Source of the DNA: Pseudomonas fuscovaginae SE-1
GTDB lineage: Bacteria; Pseudomonadota; Gammaproteobacteria; Pseudomonadales; Pseudomonadaceae
Length of the DNA stretch: 64,000 nucleotides
Assembly (NCBI RefSeq): GCF_000364705.1
Contig: NZ_AQOH01000181.1
Location: forward strand, 21,141-85,140
Direction of reading: 5' to 3'
A model generated the notes under the pieces. It did not search any database. It was given only the letters and a program-made list of their open reading frames with translations, and was not told the origin of the DNA. Both the position numbers and the translations under genes were made by a program. Every line of letters begins with the position of its first letter. Position 1 is the first letter of the stretch. This document shows, piece after piece, positions 16,440 to 23,821 of the stretch.

Positions 16440-16611
16440 GCCCAGCTCATGCGCCGCCTGGGAACCGACTACATCGGCCTGTTCGAGCGGGCGATCGACA
16501 GCCAAGTCCTGCCGTGTACCTGCCAGCATGGGGTGCTTGGCCTGGCGTTGCGCTGGGTGCTGGACCAGGGGGCGGCCGATCGGCTTGCCGGCGATCCTTC
16601 GGCCATCGTCG
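16440..16611 (+). pseudogene. Aldo/keto reductase remnant
   Basis: In one frame the translation reads L-M-R-R-L-G-T-D-Y-I-G-L-F-E, the hallmark of aldo/keto reductases (normally R-L-G-T-D-Y-I-D-L). After a short gap comes G-L-A-L-R-W-V-L-D-Q-G, the later family motif that in intact enzymes lies over 100 residues away. The middle and both ends are missing and an in-frame stop precedes it at 16437. It looks like a gene reduced by internal deletion. The rest of 16281-16629 shows no gene. Confidence 0.5.
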
Positions 16612-16629
16612 GCAAGCCCTGGCAGGCCA

Positions 16630-16908
16630 TCAGCGGCAACTGGCTGCTGTCACCTTGCAGGTACCCGGCGTTCCGCCCGATTCGGCGGCGTAGCGCCGGC
16701 AGTTGTCCAGGGACTTGACGCTGGCGGTCTTCACGTTCGGCCCCCAGGCCAACCCCCCGACACCCGTTGTCGGCACCGACTTGGCGTAGCAGGGATAGCC
16801 GTTGACCGGCGTCTGGTGCCCCGAGCAGCCGGCGATCATCGAAAGACCACAGGCCAGCAGGAACAGGCGGGGCAGGGAAAGAGGGTTTTGTCGGTGGTAT
16901 CCGGTCAT
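16630..16908 (-). CDS. Small putative lipoprotein
   Basis: 92 residues. Basic start, hydrophobic core L-F-L-L-A-C-G-L and lipobox S-M-I-A-G-C at residues 24-28, then a mature part with four cysteines ending C-K-V-T-A-A-S-C-R. Not recognised beyond that. Paired cysteines suggest disulphides in the periplasm. It stands alone, divergent from aroA. Confidence 0.6.
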   Translation of the reverse strand: MTGYHRQNPLSLPRLFLLACGLSMIAGCSGHQTPVNGYPCYAKSVPTTGVGGLAWGPNVKTASVKSLDNCRRYAAESGGTPGTCKVTAASCR

Positions 16909-17114
16909 GGCACGTTCGTTTGCGAAAAAGGTGTCGGCCTTATTGTCCGGTGTTGTCGATCAAGCGCAAGACCCACGGGCCAGGCAATCGCACTTGTCCT
17001 GCAGGGCCTGCTCGACAGAAACGGATGATCCGCCGGGCCCATTAGTGGCATCATGGCGGACTGTCGAGGCGCACGAGCCTGTGCGCGTACCTTTCGAGCC
17101 TGGAGAGTTGATCA

Positions 17115-18371
17115 ATGGCTGTGCAGCAAACCCTCACCGTGATCCCGCCGAACGCGTCCCTGAACGGCAAGGTGACGCCACCCGGTTCGAAGTCGATCAC
17201 CAACCGGGCCCTGTTGCTCGCCGCTCTGGCCAAAGGCACCAGCCGCCTGTCCGGCGCGCTGAAAAGCGACGATACCCGCCACATGTCCAATGCCCTGCGG
17301 CAGATGGGCGTGACCATCAGCGAACCCGACGACACCACCTTCGTGGTCACCGGCAGCGGCCAGTTGCAGGTGCCGGAGCAGCCGCTGTTCCTGGGCAATG
17401 CCGGGACCGCGGTACGCTTTCTGACCGCGGCGGTGAGCACCGTCAACGGCACCGTGGTACTCGATGGCGACCACTACATGCAGAAGCGTCCGATCGGCCC
17501 GCTGCTCGACGCGCTGAGCCGCGCTGGCCTGGATGTCGCAAGCCCCACCGGTTGCCCACCGGTGACCGTGCGTGGCCAAGGTCGCGTGCAGGCGCGGCGT
17601 TTCGAGATCGATGGTGGCCTGTCGAGCCAATACGTGTCGGCCCTGCTGATGCTGGCGGCCTGCGGTGAGGAACCCGTGGATGTGGCGCTGACCGGCAAGG
17701 ACATCGGTGCCCGCGGTTATGTCGACCTGACGCTGGCCTGCATGCGCGCCTTCGGTGCCCGGGTCGAGGCAGTCGACGAGACCACCTGGCGGGTCGCGGC
17801 CACCGGCTACACCGCCTGCGACTATCAGGTCGAGCCGGATGCGTCGGCCGCCACCTACCTGTGGGCGGCCGAAGCGTTGACCGAGGGGCGTATCGACCTG
17901 GGCGTGGCCGGTGAGGATTTCACTCAGCCGGATGCCAAGGCGCTGGACGTGATCCAGCAGTTCCCCGACATGCCGGCGGTGATCAATGGTTCGCAGATGC
18001 AGGACGCGATCCCGACCCTGGCCGTGCTGGCAGCGTTCAACCGCACGCCGGTGCGTTTCGTCGAGCTGGCGAACCTGCGGGTCAAGGAGTGCGATCGGGT
18101 CCAGGCGCTGCATGACGGGCTGAACGAAATCCGCGCCGGGCTGGCGGCGGTGGAGGGCGACGATCTGCTGGTGGCGGCCGATCCGGCGTTGGCCGGTACC
18201 CACTGCAACGCGTTGATCGATACCCATTCCGACCACCGCATCGCCATGTGCTTTGCCCTGGCCGGGCTGAAGGTCTCCGGTATCCGCATCCAGGACCCGG
18301 ATTGCGTGGCCAAGACCTATCCGGACTACTGGAAGGCCCTGGCTTCGCTGGGTGTGCAGTACGCTTCGTAA
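17115..18371 (+). CDS. aroA: 3-phosphoshikimate 1-carboxyvinyltransferase (EPSP synthase), free-standing
   Basis: 418 residues, GGAGAG ahead of ATG 17115. Makes EPSP from shikimate 3-phosphate and PEP. Seen: P-G-S-K26-S-I-T-N-R-A-L-L-L-A-A-L, G-N-A-G-T 94-98 then A-V-R101-F102, S-S-Q-Y-V-S-A-L-L-M-L, D-A-I-P-T-L, K-E-C-D-R, H-S-D-H-R-I-A-M. E. coli AroA has Pro (P101) where this has Phe102. Pseudomonads normally carry aroA fused behind tyrA, so this separate copy is probably a second enzyme. No other shikimate gene is next to it. Confidence 0.95.
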   Translation: MAVQQTLTVIPPNASLNGKVTPPGSKSITNRALLLAALAKGTSRLSGALKSDDTRHMSNALRQMGVTISEPDDTTFVVTGSGQLQVPEQPLFLGNAGTAVRFLTAAVSTVNGTVVLDGDHYMQKRPIGPLLDALSRAGLDVASPTGCPPVTVRGQGRVQARRFEIDGGLSSQYVSALLMLAACGEEPVDVALTGKDIGARGYVDLTLACMRAFGARVEAVDETTWRVAATGYTACDYQVEPDASAATYLWAAEALTEGRIDLGVAGEDFTQPDAKALDVIQQFPDMPAVINGSQMQDAIPTLAVLAAFNRTPVRFVELANLRVKECDRVQALHDGLNEIRAGLAAVEGDDLLVAADPALAGTHCNALIDTHSDHRIAMCFALAGLKVSGIRIQDPDCVAKTYPDYWKALASLGVQYAS

Positions 18372-18383
18372 ACCCTCGATCGA

Positions 18384-19034
18384 TCAGACCTGGACCAGCG
18401 CCAGGCCCTGATCGTTGCTGTCGACTGTCACCCGGCTGTAGTCGCGCAGTTTCGGGTGCGGTGTCTCCAGCGGATGACCATGGGTCGCGGTGATCACCGT
18501 TACCGGAATGCCAGCCGCTTGCGCCGCGTCGATGCCGGCCGGCGCATCTTCGAAAATCAGACACTGCGACGGCTCGACGCCCAGTCGCCGGGCGGCCAGC
18601 AGGTAGCCGTCCGGTGCCGGTTTGCCGCGGCTGACGTCCTCGGCGGTGATCACCAGCTCCGGCAGGGCGATGCCCGCGGCGGCCATGCGGCTTTCCGCCA
18701 GGGCGCGGGGCGCTGAAGTCACCACGGCCCAGCGATGGGCGGGCAGGGCGGCGAGAAACGCCAGTGCGCCCTCGATAGCGACCACGCCTTCGACGTCGTC
18801 GATCTCGGCCTGGGAAATGGCCTCGGCCTCACGCTCCGGGTCGATGCCGGGCAGGTTCTGTCGGCGGATGGTGTCGATGCAGCGTACACCATGGATGGTC
18901 TGCAGGAAGGCGGGTACATCCAGGCCATGCCGGCGCGCCCAGTTGCTCCAGACGCGCTCGGCGGCGGCGATGGAGTTGAGCAGCGTCCCGTCCATATCGA
19001 ACAGAAACGCCGCGAAGCGCTGACCTTCAAACAT
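18384..19034 (-). CDS. HAD-superfamily hydrolase, sugar-phosphatase-like
   Basis: 216 residues. Motif I D13-M-D15-G-T, motif II V-V-T-S-A near 107, motif III Lys in R-G-K-P-A-P-D-G-Y, and motif [13 protein letters not shown], with a helical cap of the beta-phosphoglucomutase/YfbT type between. Such enzymes dephosphorylate small sugar or polyol phosphates. It ends 12 bases from the convergent aroA. Substrate not predictable. Confidence 0.92.
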   Translation of the reverse strand: MFEGQRFAAFLFDMDGTLLNSIAAAERVWSNWARRHGLDVPAFLQTIHGVRCIDTIRRQNLPGIDPEREAEAISQAEIDDVEGVVAIEGALAFLAALPAHRWAVVTSAPRALAESRMAAAGIALPELVITAEDVSRGKPAPDGYLLAARRLGVEPSQCLIFEDAPAGIDAAQAAGIPVTVITATHGHPLETPHPKLRDYSRVTVDSNDQGLALVQV

Positions 19035-19082
19035 GCCGTGTCCTCCTTTGGCTAAAAAAACATGCTAACACGCACAACTTCT

Positions 19083-19162
19083 GTAGGAGCCGGCTTGCTG
19101 GCGATCGCTATGCATCAGCCCGCAAAGAATCGACTGACCCGCCGCTGTCGCCAGCAAGCGGC
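19083..19162. repeat. REP pair (BIME-like)
   Basis: GCCGGCTTGCTGGCGA (19089-19104) is mirrored by TCGCCAGCAAGCGGC (19148-19162), the usual GC-rich pseudomonad REP head repeated in opposite orientation around about 43 bases. Lies in the intergenic space upstream of the HAD gene. Confidence 0.7.
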
Positions 19163-19204
19163 GCGCCGCCCGGCCGTCTCCCGCACCGGTACGGTATTCA
19201 GCAT

Positions 19205-19357
19205 GAGGTCGTCGTGTTTATTCACGTCGGCGCAGCGCTCGCCGGGGCCAAGTACGCTGGATGTCGCGGGGCCAGCCATGCGGTCTACGGGTCGCATCCC
19301 AGGGTGGTCGCGGCACTGATCGAACAGGCGGCCCGGCACGCCCTGGACGGCCAGTAA
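19205..19357 (+). pseudogene. Short open remnant, unclear origin
   Basis: A frame without a sensible start reads into G-S-H-P-R-V-V-A-A-L-I-E-Q-A-A-R-H-A-L and then stops at 19355. The piece resembles the G-H-x-H-P-R-V-V-A-A-I stretch of class III aminotransferases, but 50 residues are too few to be sure. Together with the REP pair before it, this fills most of the 395 bases between the HAD gene and the next small ORF. Confidence 0.2.
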
Positions 19358-19429
19358 CTGGCCAATGGCCCAGTTGCTACACTGAGGATTCCACGCCCGG
19401 ACCGTCCGGGCGGTCGATGCGAGGTGTGT

Positions 19430-19630
19430 ATGGATACTCAGCCTGCTGTGACCGGTTCGCTTTCGCGGTATCCCCTGAGGGCGATGCCCTGGCGCGAGGT
19501 GCCGGTGCCCGAGGAGGACGACGTCACCGAGGAGGATATGGACGATGAGCCACCACCACAAACCTGGAAGCATCCCGATGATGGCAAGGAGATGCCGGAG
19601 CGCGACCGGGAAATACCGCTCAAGCCCTGA
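19430..19630 (+). CDS. Small acidic hypothetical protein
   Basis: 66 residues from ATG 19430, with GAGGTG at 19421-19426. Rich in Glu, Asp and Pro (E-E-D-D-V-T-E-E-D-M-D-D-E-P-P-P), with no membrane segment, so probably disordered and soluble. Not recognised. The ribosome site and the hairpin after it favour a real gene. Confidence 0.5.
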   Translation: MDTQPAVTGSLSRYPLRAMPWREVPVPEEDDVTEEDMDDEPPPQTWKHPDDGKEMPERDREIPLKP

Positions 19631-19650
19631 CAGTGCCCGCTGATCCGGTC

Positions 19651-19675
19651 GTTGCCCGCCTGTCCGGCGGGCAAC
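19651..19675 (+). terminator. Hairpin after the small acidic protein gene
   Basis: GTTGCCCGCC and GGCGGGCAAC form a perfect 10-bp stem with a 5-base loop 21 bases past the stop. No T-run follows, so termination is inferred. Confidence 0.5.
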
Positions 19676-19823
19676 GGTTGCTGTGCGCATTGTGCGCAGA
19701 GCGCCCGGAATCTGTCCGGGAGTGGCGATGCAGAGCCTTTCGCCCTTGATGAGCGGCGGCTGAGGGATCATCATCGTCGTCCCGCGTGCTTTTGCACCCC
19801 GTTCCCACTCAGGTGAAGATTCC

Positions 19824-20123
19824 ATGAACCATGCCATTCGTGTCGTTGCCATTCTTCAAGCCAAGCCGGGCAAGGCCGCCGAGCTGGAGGCCGTCTTGAG
19901 GGCCGCCGTGGTGCCCTCGCGTGCCGAGGCCGGTTGCCGTGAGTACACGCTGCATGTCGATCGCGACAACAACGGGCGTTTCGTCTTCGTCGAGCGCTGG
20001 ATCGACATGGCGGCGATCGAGCATCACCGCGAAACCGAACACTATCGGGCCATGGGGATCGCGGCCGCCGATCTGGTCCAGGACAAGCAGGTCCTGCTGC
20101 TGAACGAGGTCCCTGGACAGTAG
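19824..20123 (+). CDS. Putative quinol monooxygenase (ABM domain, YgiN-like)
   Basis: 99 residues, AGGTGAAG ahead. The dimeric alpha/beta ABM fold pattern is clear: V-A-I-L-Q-A-K-P-G-K-A-A-E-L, R-A-E-A-G-C-R-E-Y-T-L-H, F-V-F-V-E-R-W-x-D and H-x-x-T-E-H-Y. Relatives oxidise quinols or polyketide rings without cofactor, or just bind them. It is followed after 44 bases by a nitroreductase gene, which suggests a shared job in quinone or nitroaromatic handling. Confidence 0.88.
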   Translation: MNHAIRVVAILQAKPGKAAELEAVLRAAVVPSRAEAGCREYTLHVDRDNNGRFVFVERWIDMAAIEHHRETEHYRAMGIAAADLVQDKQVLLLNEVPGQ

Positions 20124-20167
20124 TACCGCCGCGCAGGGACGCGTCCATTTCCCTTTCGAGATTGACC

Positions 20168-20998
20168 ATGAACGTGCTGACTTCTTCTCTTGATGCCCTG
20201 TGGCAGGCGCGTTACGGCCTGCCGCCGTCCGAGGCGGACCTGCCACACAATGCGGTACTGCAAAGCCTGCTGGAACACCGCTCGGTCCGGGCCTTCCTGC
20301 CCGATGCGCTGCCTGCCGGAGCACTGGAGGCCGGGGTGGCCGCAGCCCAGTCGGCGTCCACTTCGTCCAACCTGCAGGTGTGGAGCGTTATCGCGATCCG
20401 GGACCCGGCGCGCCGTGCGCGCTTTGCCGAGCTGTCCGGAGGCCAGCGGCATATCGAGCAGGCGCCGTTGTTCCTGGCCTGGGTGCTCGACCTGTCGCGC
20501 CTGCGGCGCCTGGGGGATGCCCGGGAGCAGGCCACCGACGGCCTCGACTACCTGGAGACCTTTGTCGTGGGCAGTGTCGACACCGCGCTGGCCGCGCAGA
20601 ACGCCGCCGTAGCCTTCGAGTCGCTGGGGCTGGGTATCGTCTACATCGGTGGCATGCGCAACCATCCGGAAATCGTCGCCGAGGAACTGGGCCTGCCGGC
20701 TGGCAGCCTGGTGCTGTTCGGCATGTGCGTCGGCCATCCCGATCCGGCCTTGCCGGCGACGGTCAAGCCGCGCCTGCCGCAGAGCGTGGTATTGCATCAC
20801 GATCGTTATGGCGCGACCGATGAACTGCAGCAGTGCCGTGCCTACGATGAGCAGATGCGGCAGGCGCAGAGCCGCCAGGGACGGGCGGTGCAGCCCTGGT
20901 CCGAGGCGGTGGTGCAGCGTGTGGCGGGGCCTGCTTCGCTCAGTGGCCGTGACCGGCTGCGTGAGGTGGTCGCGGCGCTGGGGTTCGAGCTGCGCTAG
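20168..20998 (+). CDS. NADPH-dependent FMN nitroreductase, NfsA/Frp family
   Basis: 276 residues from ATG 20168. H-R-S-V-R-A-F (FMN phosphate contact) near residue 39, S-A-S-T-S-S-N-L-Q in place of the A-x-S-S-N-x-Q loop, A-A-Q-N-A-A-V-A-F-E-S-L-G-L-G and G-M-C-V-G-H-P. The family reduces nitro groups, quinones and flavin with NADPH, in the cytoplasm. Probably co-transcribed with the ABM monooxygenase. Confidence 0.92.
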   Translation: MNVLTSSLDALWQARYGLPPSEADLPHNAVLQSLLEHRSVRAFLPDALPAGALEAGVAAAQSASTSSNLQVWSVIAIRDPARRARFAELSGGQRHIEQAPLFLAWVLDLSRLRRLGDAREQATDGLDYLETFVVGSVDTALAAQNAAVAFESLGLGIVYIGGMRNHPEIVAEELGLPAGSLVLFGMCVGHPDPALPATVKPRLPQSVVLHHDRYGATDELQQCRAYDEQMRQAQSRQGRAVQPWSEAVVQRVAGPASLSGRDRLREVVAALGFELR

Positions 20999-21020
20999 GG
21001 CGATCCGGTCCGATCCCCGA

Positions 21021-21449
21021 TCAGAACCGCAAGGTAGCCCCCGTGGTGAACCAGTGATCCTGGTCGCCATTCAACTGTCCGCCCGCCACCAGGTCGATGT
21101 CGAGCTTCTGGCCGATGTGCAGGCGGGGGCCCGCTTGCCAGCCCTGGTCGCCGCCTTCCTGGCCGAAACGCTCGGCCACCAGGGTCAGTGCCGGTGCCAG
21201 GTCGTATTCCATGCCGGTGCCCCAGGTCAGCCGGTGCTTCTGCTCGCCGTCGTCGACGACATAGGCGCCGCCGGCGGCATGGGCCTTGGCGTAGATCGAC
21301 AGCAGGGCGAAGGTGCCCAGGGTCGCGCCGAGGAACACCAGGGTACCGCGCAGGGTACGTCGTCGGGCGCGTGGCAGGGCCTGGTAGAGAGAGGCGTGGG
21401 TAGTGGTGTGCAACGAGCGCTCGGTCCGGGGTTGAGAATGCTTGTGCAT
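21021..21449 (-). CDS. Hypothetical protein with one N-terminal membrane segment
   Basis: 142 residues from ATG 21449 (a TTG five codons earlier is less likely). Basic N-terminus with R-A-R-R-R, then a hydrophobic segment at about 38-60 ending A-K-A-H-A, perhaps a long signal peptide. The rest alternates polar and hydrophobic residues and ends in Phe (T-L-R-F), like a small outer-membrane beta-strand protein. Not recognised. Ends close to the nitroreductase, convergent. Confidence 0.65.
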   Translation of the reverse strand: MHKHSQPRTERSLHTTTHASLYQALPRARRRTLRGTLVFLGATLGTFALLSIYAKAHAAGGAYVVDDGEQKHRLTWGTGMEYDLAPALTLVAERFGQEGGDQGWQAGPRLHIGQKLDIDLVAGGQLNGDQDHWFTTGATLRF

Positions 21450-21460
21450 GAGGGGCTCGC

Positions 21461-21808
21461 TCAATCGTCGATCGAAAGGGTTTCAATGCCGCTGGCCCTG
21501 GCCTGGGCCACCAGCTCTTCGGTGTCGCTGCCGCCAGGGAAGGCGATCACCCGGTCCGGTCCGCTGTCCTGCAGCATGAAGCGGTTGCGGCGGCGTTCGG
21601 CCTGCTTGCCGTAGTGTTGCCAGTTGGAGGGGTAGCGCACGATGTGGACGCCGGTTTCCCGGGCCCAGTCCTCGAGGGTGCTGCCCAGGTGCTGGTTGCC
21701 GCCATGCACCAGCACCGTGAGCGGGTGCTGTGCGTGGCAGGCCTCCAACACCTGGCGGCACAGGGCGGCGTTCATGTAGTAGCGGCCGGCACAGATCAGG
21801 ACGCGCAT
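21461..21808 (-). CDS. DUF2493 / SLOG-family nucleotide-binding protein (YspA-like)
   Basis: 115 residues. C-A-G-R-Y-Y near the start, V-H-G-G-N-Q-H-L-G-S-T, the family signature Y-P-S-N-W-Q-H-Y-G-K-Q-A-E-R-R-R-N-R-F-M, and A-F-P-G-G-S-D-T. SLOG domains bind nucleotide-derived ligands. The gene starts inside the end of the Na/Pi cotransporter gene (13-base overlap), so they are coupled; a link between the two activities is not described that I know of. Confidence 0.88.
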   Translation of the reverse strand: MRVLICAGRYYMNAALCRQVLEACHAQHPLTVLVHGGNQHLGSTLEDWARETGVHIVRYPSNWQHYGKQAERRRNRFMLQDSGPDRVIAFPGGSDTEELVAQARASGIETLSIDD

Positions 21809-23514
21809 GGAAGGTCATCCTTGTCGTTCGGGCGCCGTTCGCCATCCCGGACCAGCGTTGGGCCGGGTGTCTCCGGCGTTTCGTCCAGCCCCGGGAAGTG
21901 CTCGCCGGCCCGCTCCAGCACCGGATAGGCCAGCGCGGCGATGTGGTGGTGGACCCGTCGATAATCGCGCAGCACCCGTTGGAAGATGTCCCCGGACTCG
22001 GCCCAGGCGCTCTTGTCGGCGCTGAGCTTGCGAAAGTGCTCGCGACTGGCTCTGGCCTCCAGCCGGCGGATCGCGGCCTTGCGCGCGACCAGATGATGGG
22101 CGCTGGCAATGTCCTCGCGCAGGAACACGGTGATGGCCAGGCTCAGGCTTTCCAGCAGCTCGTCGTGCAGGCGATGGATATGCCCCAGCTCGAACGCCGA
22201 GAAGGTCTCGCCACGCCGACGGCGACGTGCGGCCAACTGCGCCAGGCTGCTGGCGAGGATATCGCCGGCGTGCTCCAGGTTGATCACGAACATGAGGATC
22301 TCCTGGGCGCGATCGGCGTCCTCGTCGCACAGGCCATCCTGGCCGATGTCCGCGAGGTAGGCGCGGATGGCGGCGCTGAGCAGGTCCAGCGACTGGTCCA
22401 ACTGCCGGATCTGTTCGGGGCTGGCCTGGGCCGGGTTTTCGAACAGCCTGAGCATCTGGCTGAACATCACCGACAGCATGTCGGCCAGGCGCAGGGCTTC
22501 GCGCACCGCGTTGGACAGGCCGATGTTGGCCACTTGCAGCCCGGCTTCGTCGAGGTACTGCGGCATGCCCGGATCGGCGGCAGGCTCGGGCGCCGGCAGC
22601 CAGCGGGTCAGCAGCCTGGCCATGGGGTCGACCAGCCCCAGGAAGCCCAGGCCCAGCAGCAGGTTGAAGGCGGTGTGCAGGTATACCGCCTGGCGGTCCG
22701 CGGCGAGCCCCGAGGCCTCCAGCAACGGGCCCAGCCATGACACGCAGGGCAGCACCAGCAGGGCCCCGAACAGCCGTACTGCCAGATTGCCCAGCGGCAG
22801 ACGCCGGGCCACCGTGGTACTGGCGCTCATCACCGGAGGCAGAGCGCCACCGATGTTCGCGCCCAGCACCAGGGCCAGGGTCGTGACCGGCGACATCATG
22901 CCGGTGCCGGCCAGTGAGGCGATCAGCAGGATCACCGCGACGCTGGAATGGCAGATCCAGGTCAGCAGGGCGGCGACCAGCAGCGCGATCAGGATATCGC
23001 CCTGCAGGCCTTGCATCACGGCATGAAAGACCGAGGTGTTTTCCATCTGGCCGAGCACGCCGCCCAGCAGGTTCAGGGCCAGCAGCATCAGCCCCAGGCC
23101 GATCAGCGCGCAGCCGATGCTCTCATGGCGCGAGTCATCGCGCAGGCGGAACACCACGAAACCGACCAGCAGGACGATGGGGATCGCCAGCGAGGTGTTG
23201 AAGCTCAGCAACTGCGCGACCAGTGTCGAGCCGATGTTGGCGCCGAGCATCACCGCGAGTGCCGGCGCGAGGCTCAGGGTGCCGGCGGCGGTGAATGAGG
23301 TCGCCATCAGGCTGACCGCCGTGCTGCTTTGCAGGATGGCGGTCAGGCCGATGCCCGAGAGCAGGGCTTTCCAGCGCTTGTCCAGGTTGCGGCCCAGGCC
23401 GTTGCGCAGTTGGGTGCCGAAACCGCGCAGCAGGGCGGTGGAAACCATTTGGGTGCCCCACAGCAACAGGGCGATGGTGCCGGCGAGTTTGATCAACAGA
23501 GTGGTTCCAGACAT
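21796..23514 (-). CDS. Na+/phosphate cotransporter family protein with PhoU-like tail
   Basis: 572 residues. Two inverted repeats carry the Q-S-S motif: L-Q-S-S-T-A-V-S near 63 and C-H-S-S-V-A-V near 190, with matching A-N-I-G-S-T-L-V and A-N-I-G-G-A-L-P-P. About nine membrane helices, then a cytoplasmic helical PhoU-like region from about 340 on. Family members move phosphate with sodium, often outward or at high supply. Ends in a disordered acidic tail overlapping the SLOG gene. Confidence 0.92.
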   Translation of the reverse strand: MSGTTLLIKLAGTIALLLWGTQMVSTALLRGFGTQLRNGLGRNLDKRWKALLSGIGLTAILQSSTAVSLMATSFTAAGTLSLAPALAVMLGANIGSTLVAQLLSFNTSLAIPIVLLVGFVVFRLRDDSRHESIGCALIGLGLMLLALNLLGGVLGQMENTSVFHAVMQGLQGDILIALLVAALLTWICHSSVAVILLIASLAGTGMMSPVTTLALVLGANIGGALPPVMSASTTVARRLPLGNLAVRLFGALLVLPCVSWLGPLLEASGLAADRQAVYLHTAFNLLLGLGFLGLVDPMARLLTRWLPAPEPAADPGMPQYLDEAGLQVANIGLSNAVREALRLADMLSVMFSQMLRLFENPAQASPEQIRQLDQSLDLLSAAIRAYLADIGQDGLCDEDADRAQEILMFVINLEHAGDILASSLAQLAARRRRRGETFSAFELGHIHRLHDELLESLSLAITVFLREDIASAHHLVARKAAIRRLEARASREHFRKLSADKSAWAESGDIFQRVLRDYRRVHHHIAALAYPVLERAGEHFPGLDETPETPGPTLVRDGERRPNDKDDLPCAS

Positions 23515-23664
23515 GAGGGGTCTCCCTGTGCTGGTGTATTACTTCCTGGGTGGGCGTAGCAGCCTCACCGAGGCACGACTGATGGTGCTGGACAACGCCA
23601 GCAGGTAACGCATCTCGATACTCGTCAGGCGCGCGCGGCCATCCTCCAGCCGGGTGGCGCCCGG

Positions 23665-23696
23665 GCTGGCGCTATCGCCAGCAAGCCGGCTCCCAC
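23665..23696. repeat. REP element in the 23515-23821 gap
   Basis: GCTGGC/GCCAGC hairpin followed by AAGCCGGCTCCCAC, the classic REP head and tail. The rest of the gap (307 bases between the cotransporter start and the end of the Mg ATPase gene) shows no gene I can support; a second degenerate unit (CCCGCAAGGCTTGCGAG) lies near 23767. Confidence 0.65.
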
Positions 23697-23821
23697 AGCG
23701 TCACGTCATGCACAAATGGACTGGATGCCGTGGGAGCAGGGTTTGTCGGATCGCCGTGAATAGGCCCGCAAGGCTTGCGAGCCTCCCACAGGTAAGGCGC
23801 GGTGACGCGCTCAGGCGCTCG

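Noticed and set aside
23527..23655. Short minus strand frame reading L-T-S-I-E-M-R-Y-L-L-A-L as the tail of a response regulator
   Set aside because: Only about 40 residues, no upstream domain, and the REP element beside it makes a real gene unlikely.
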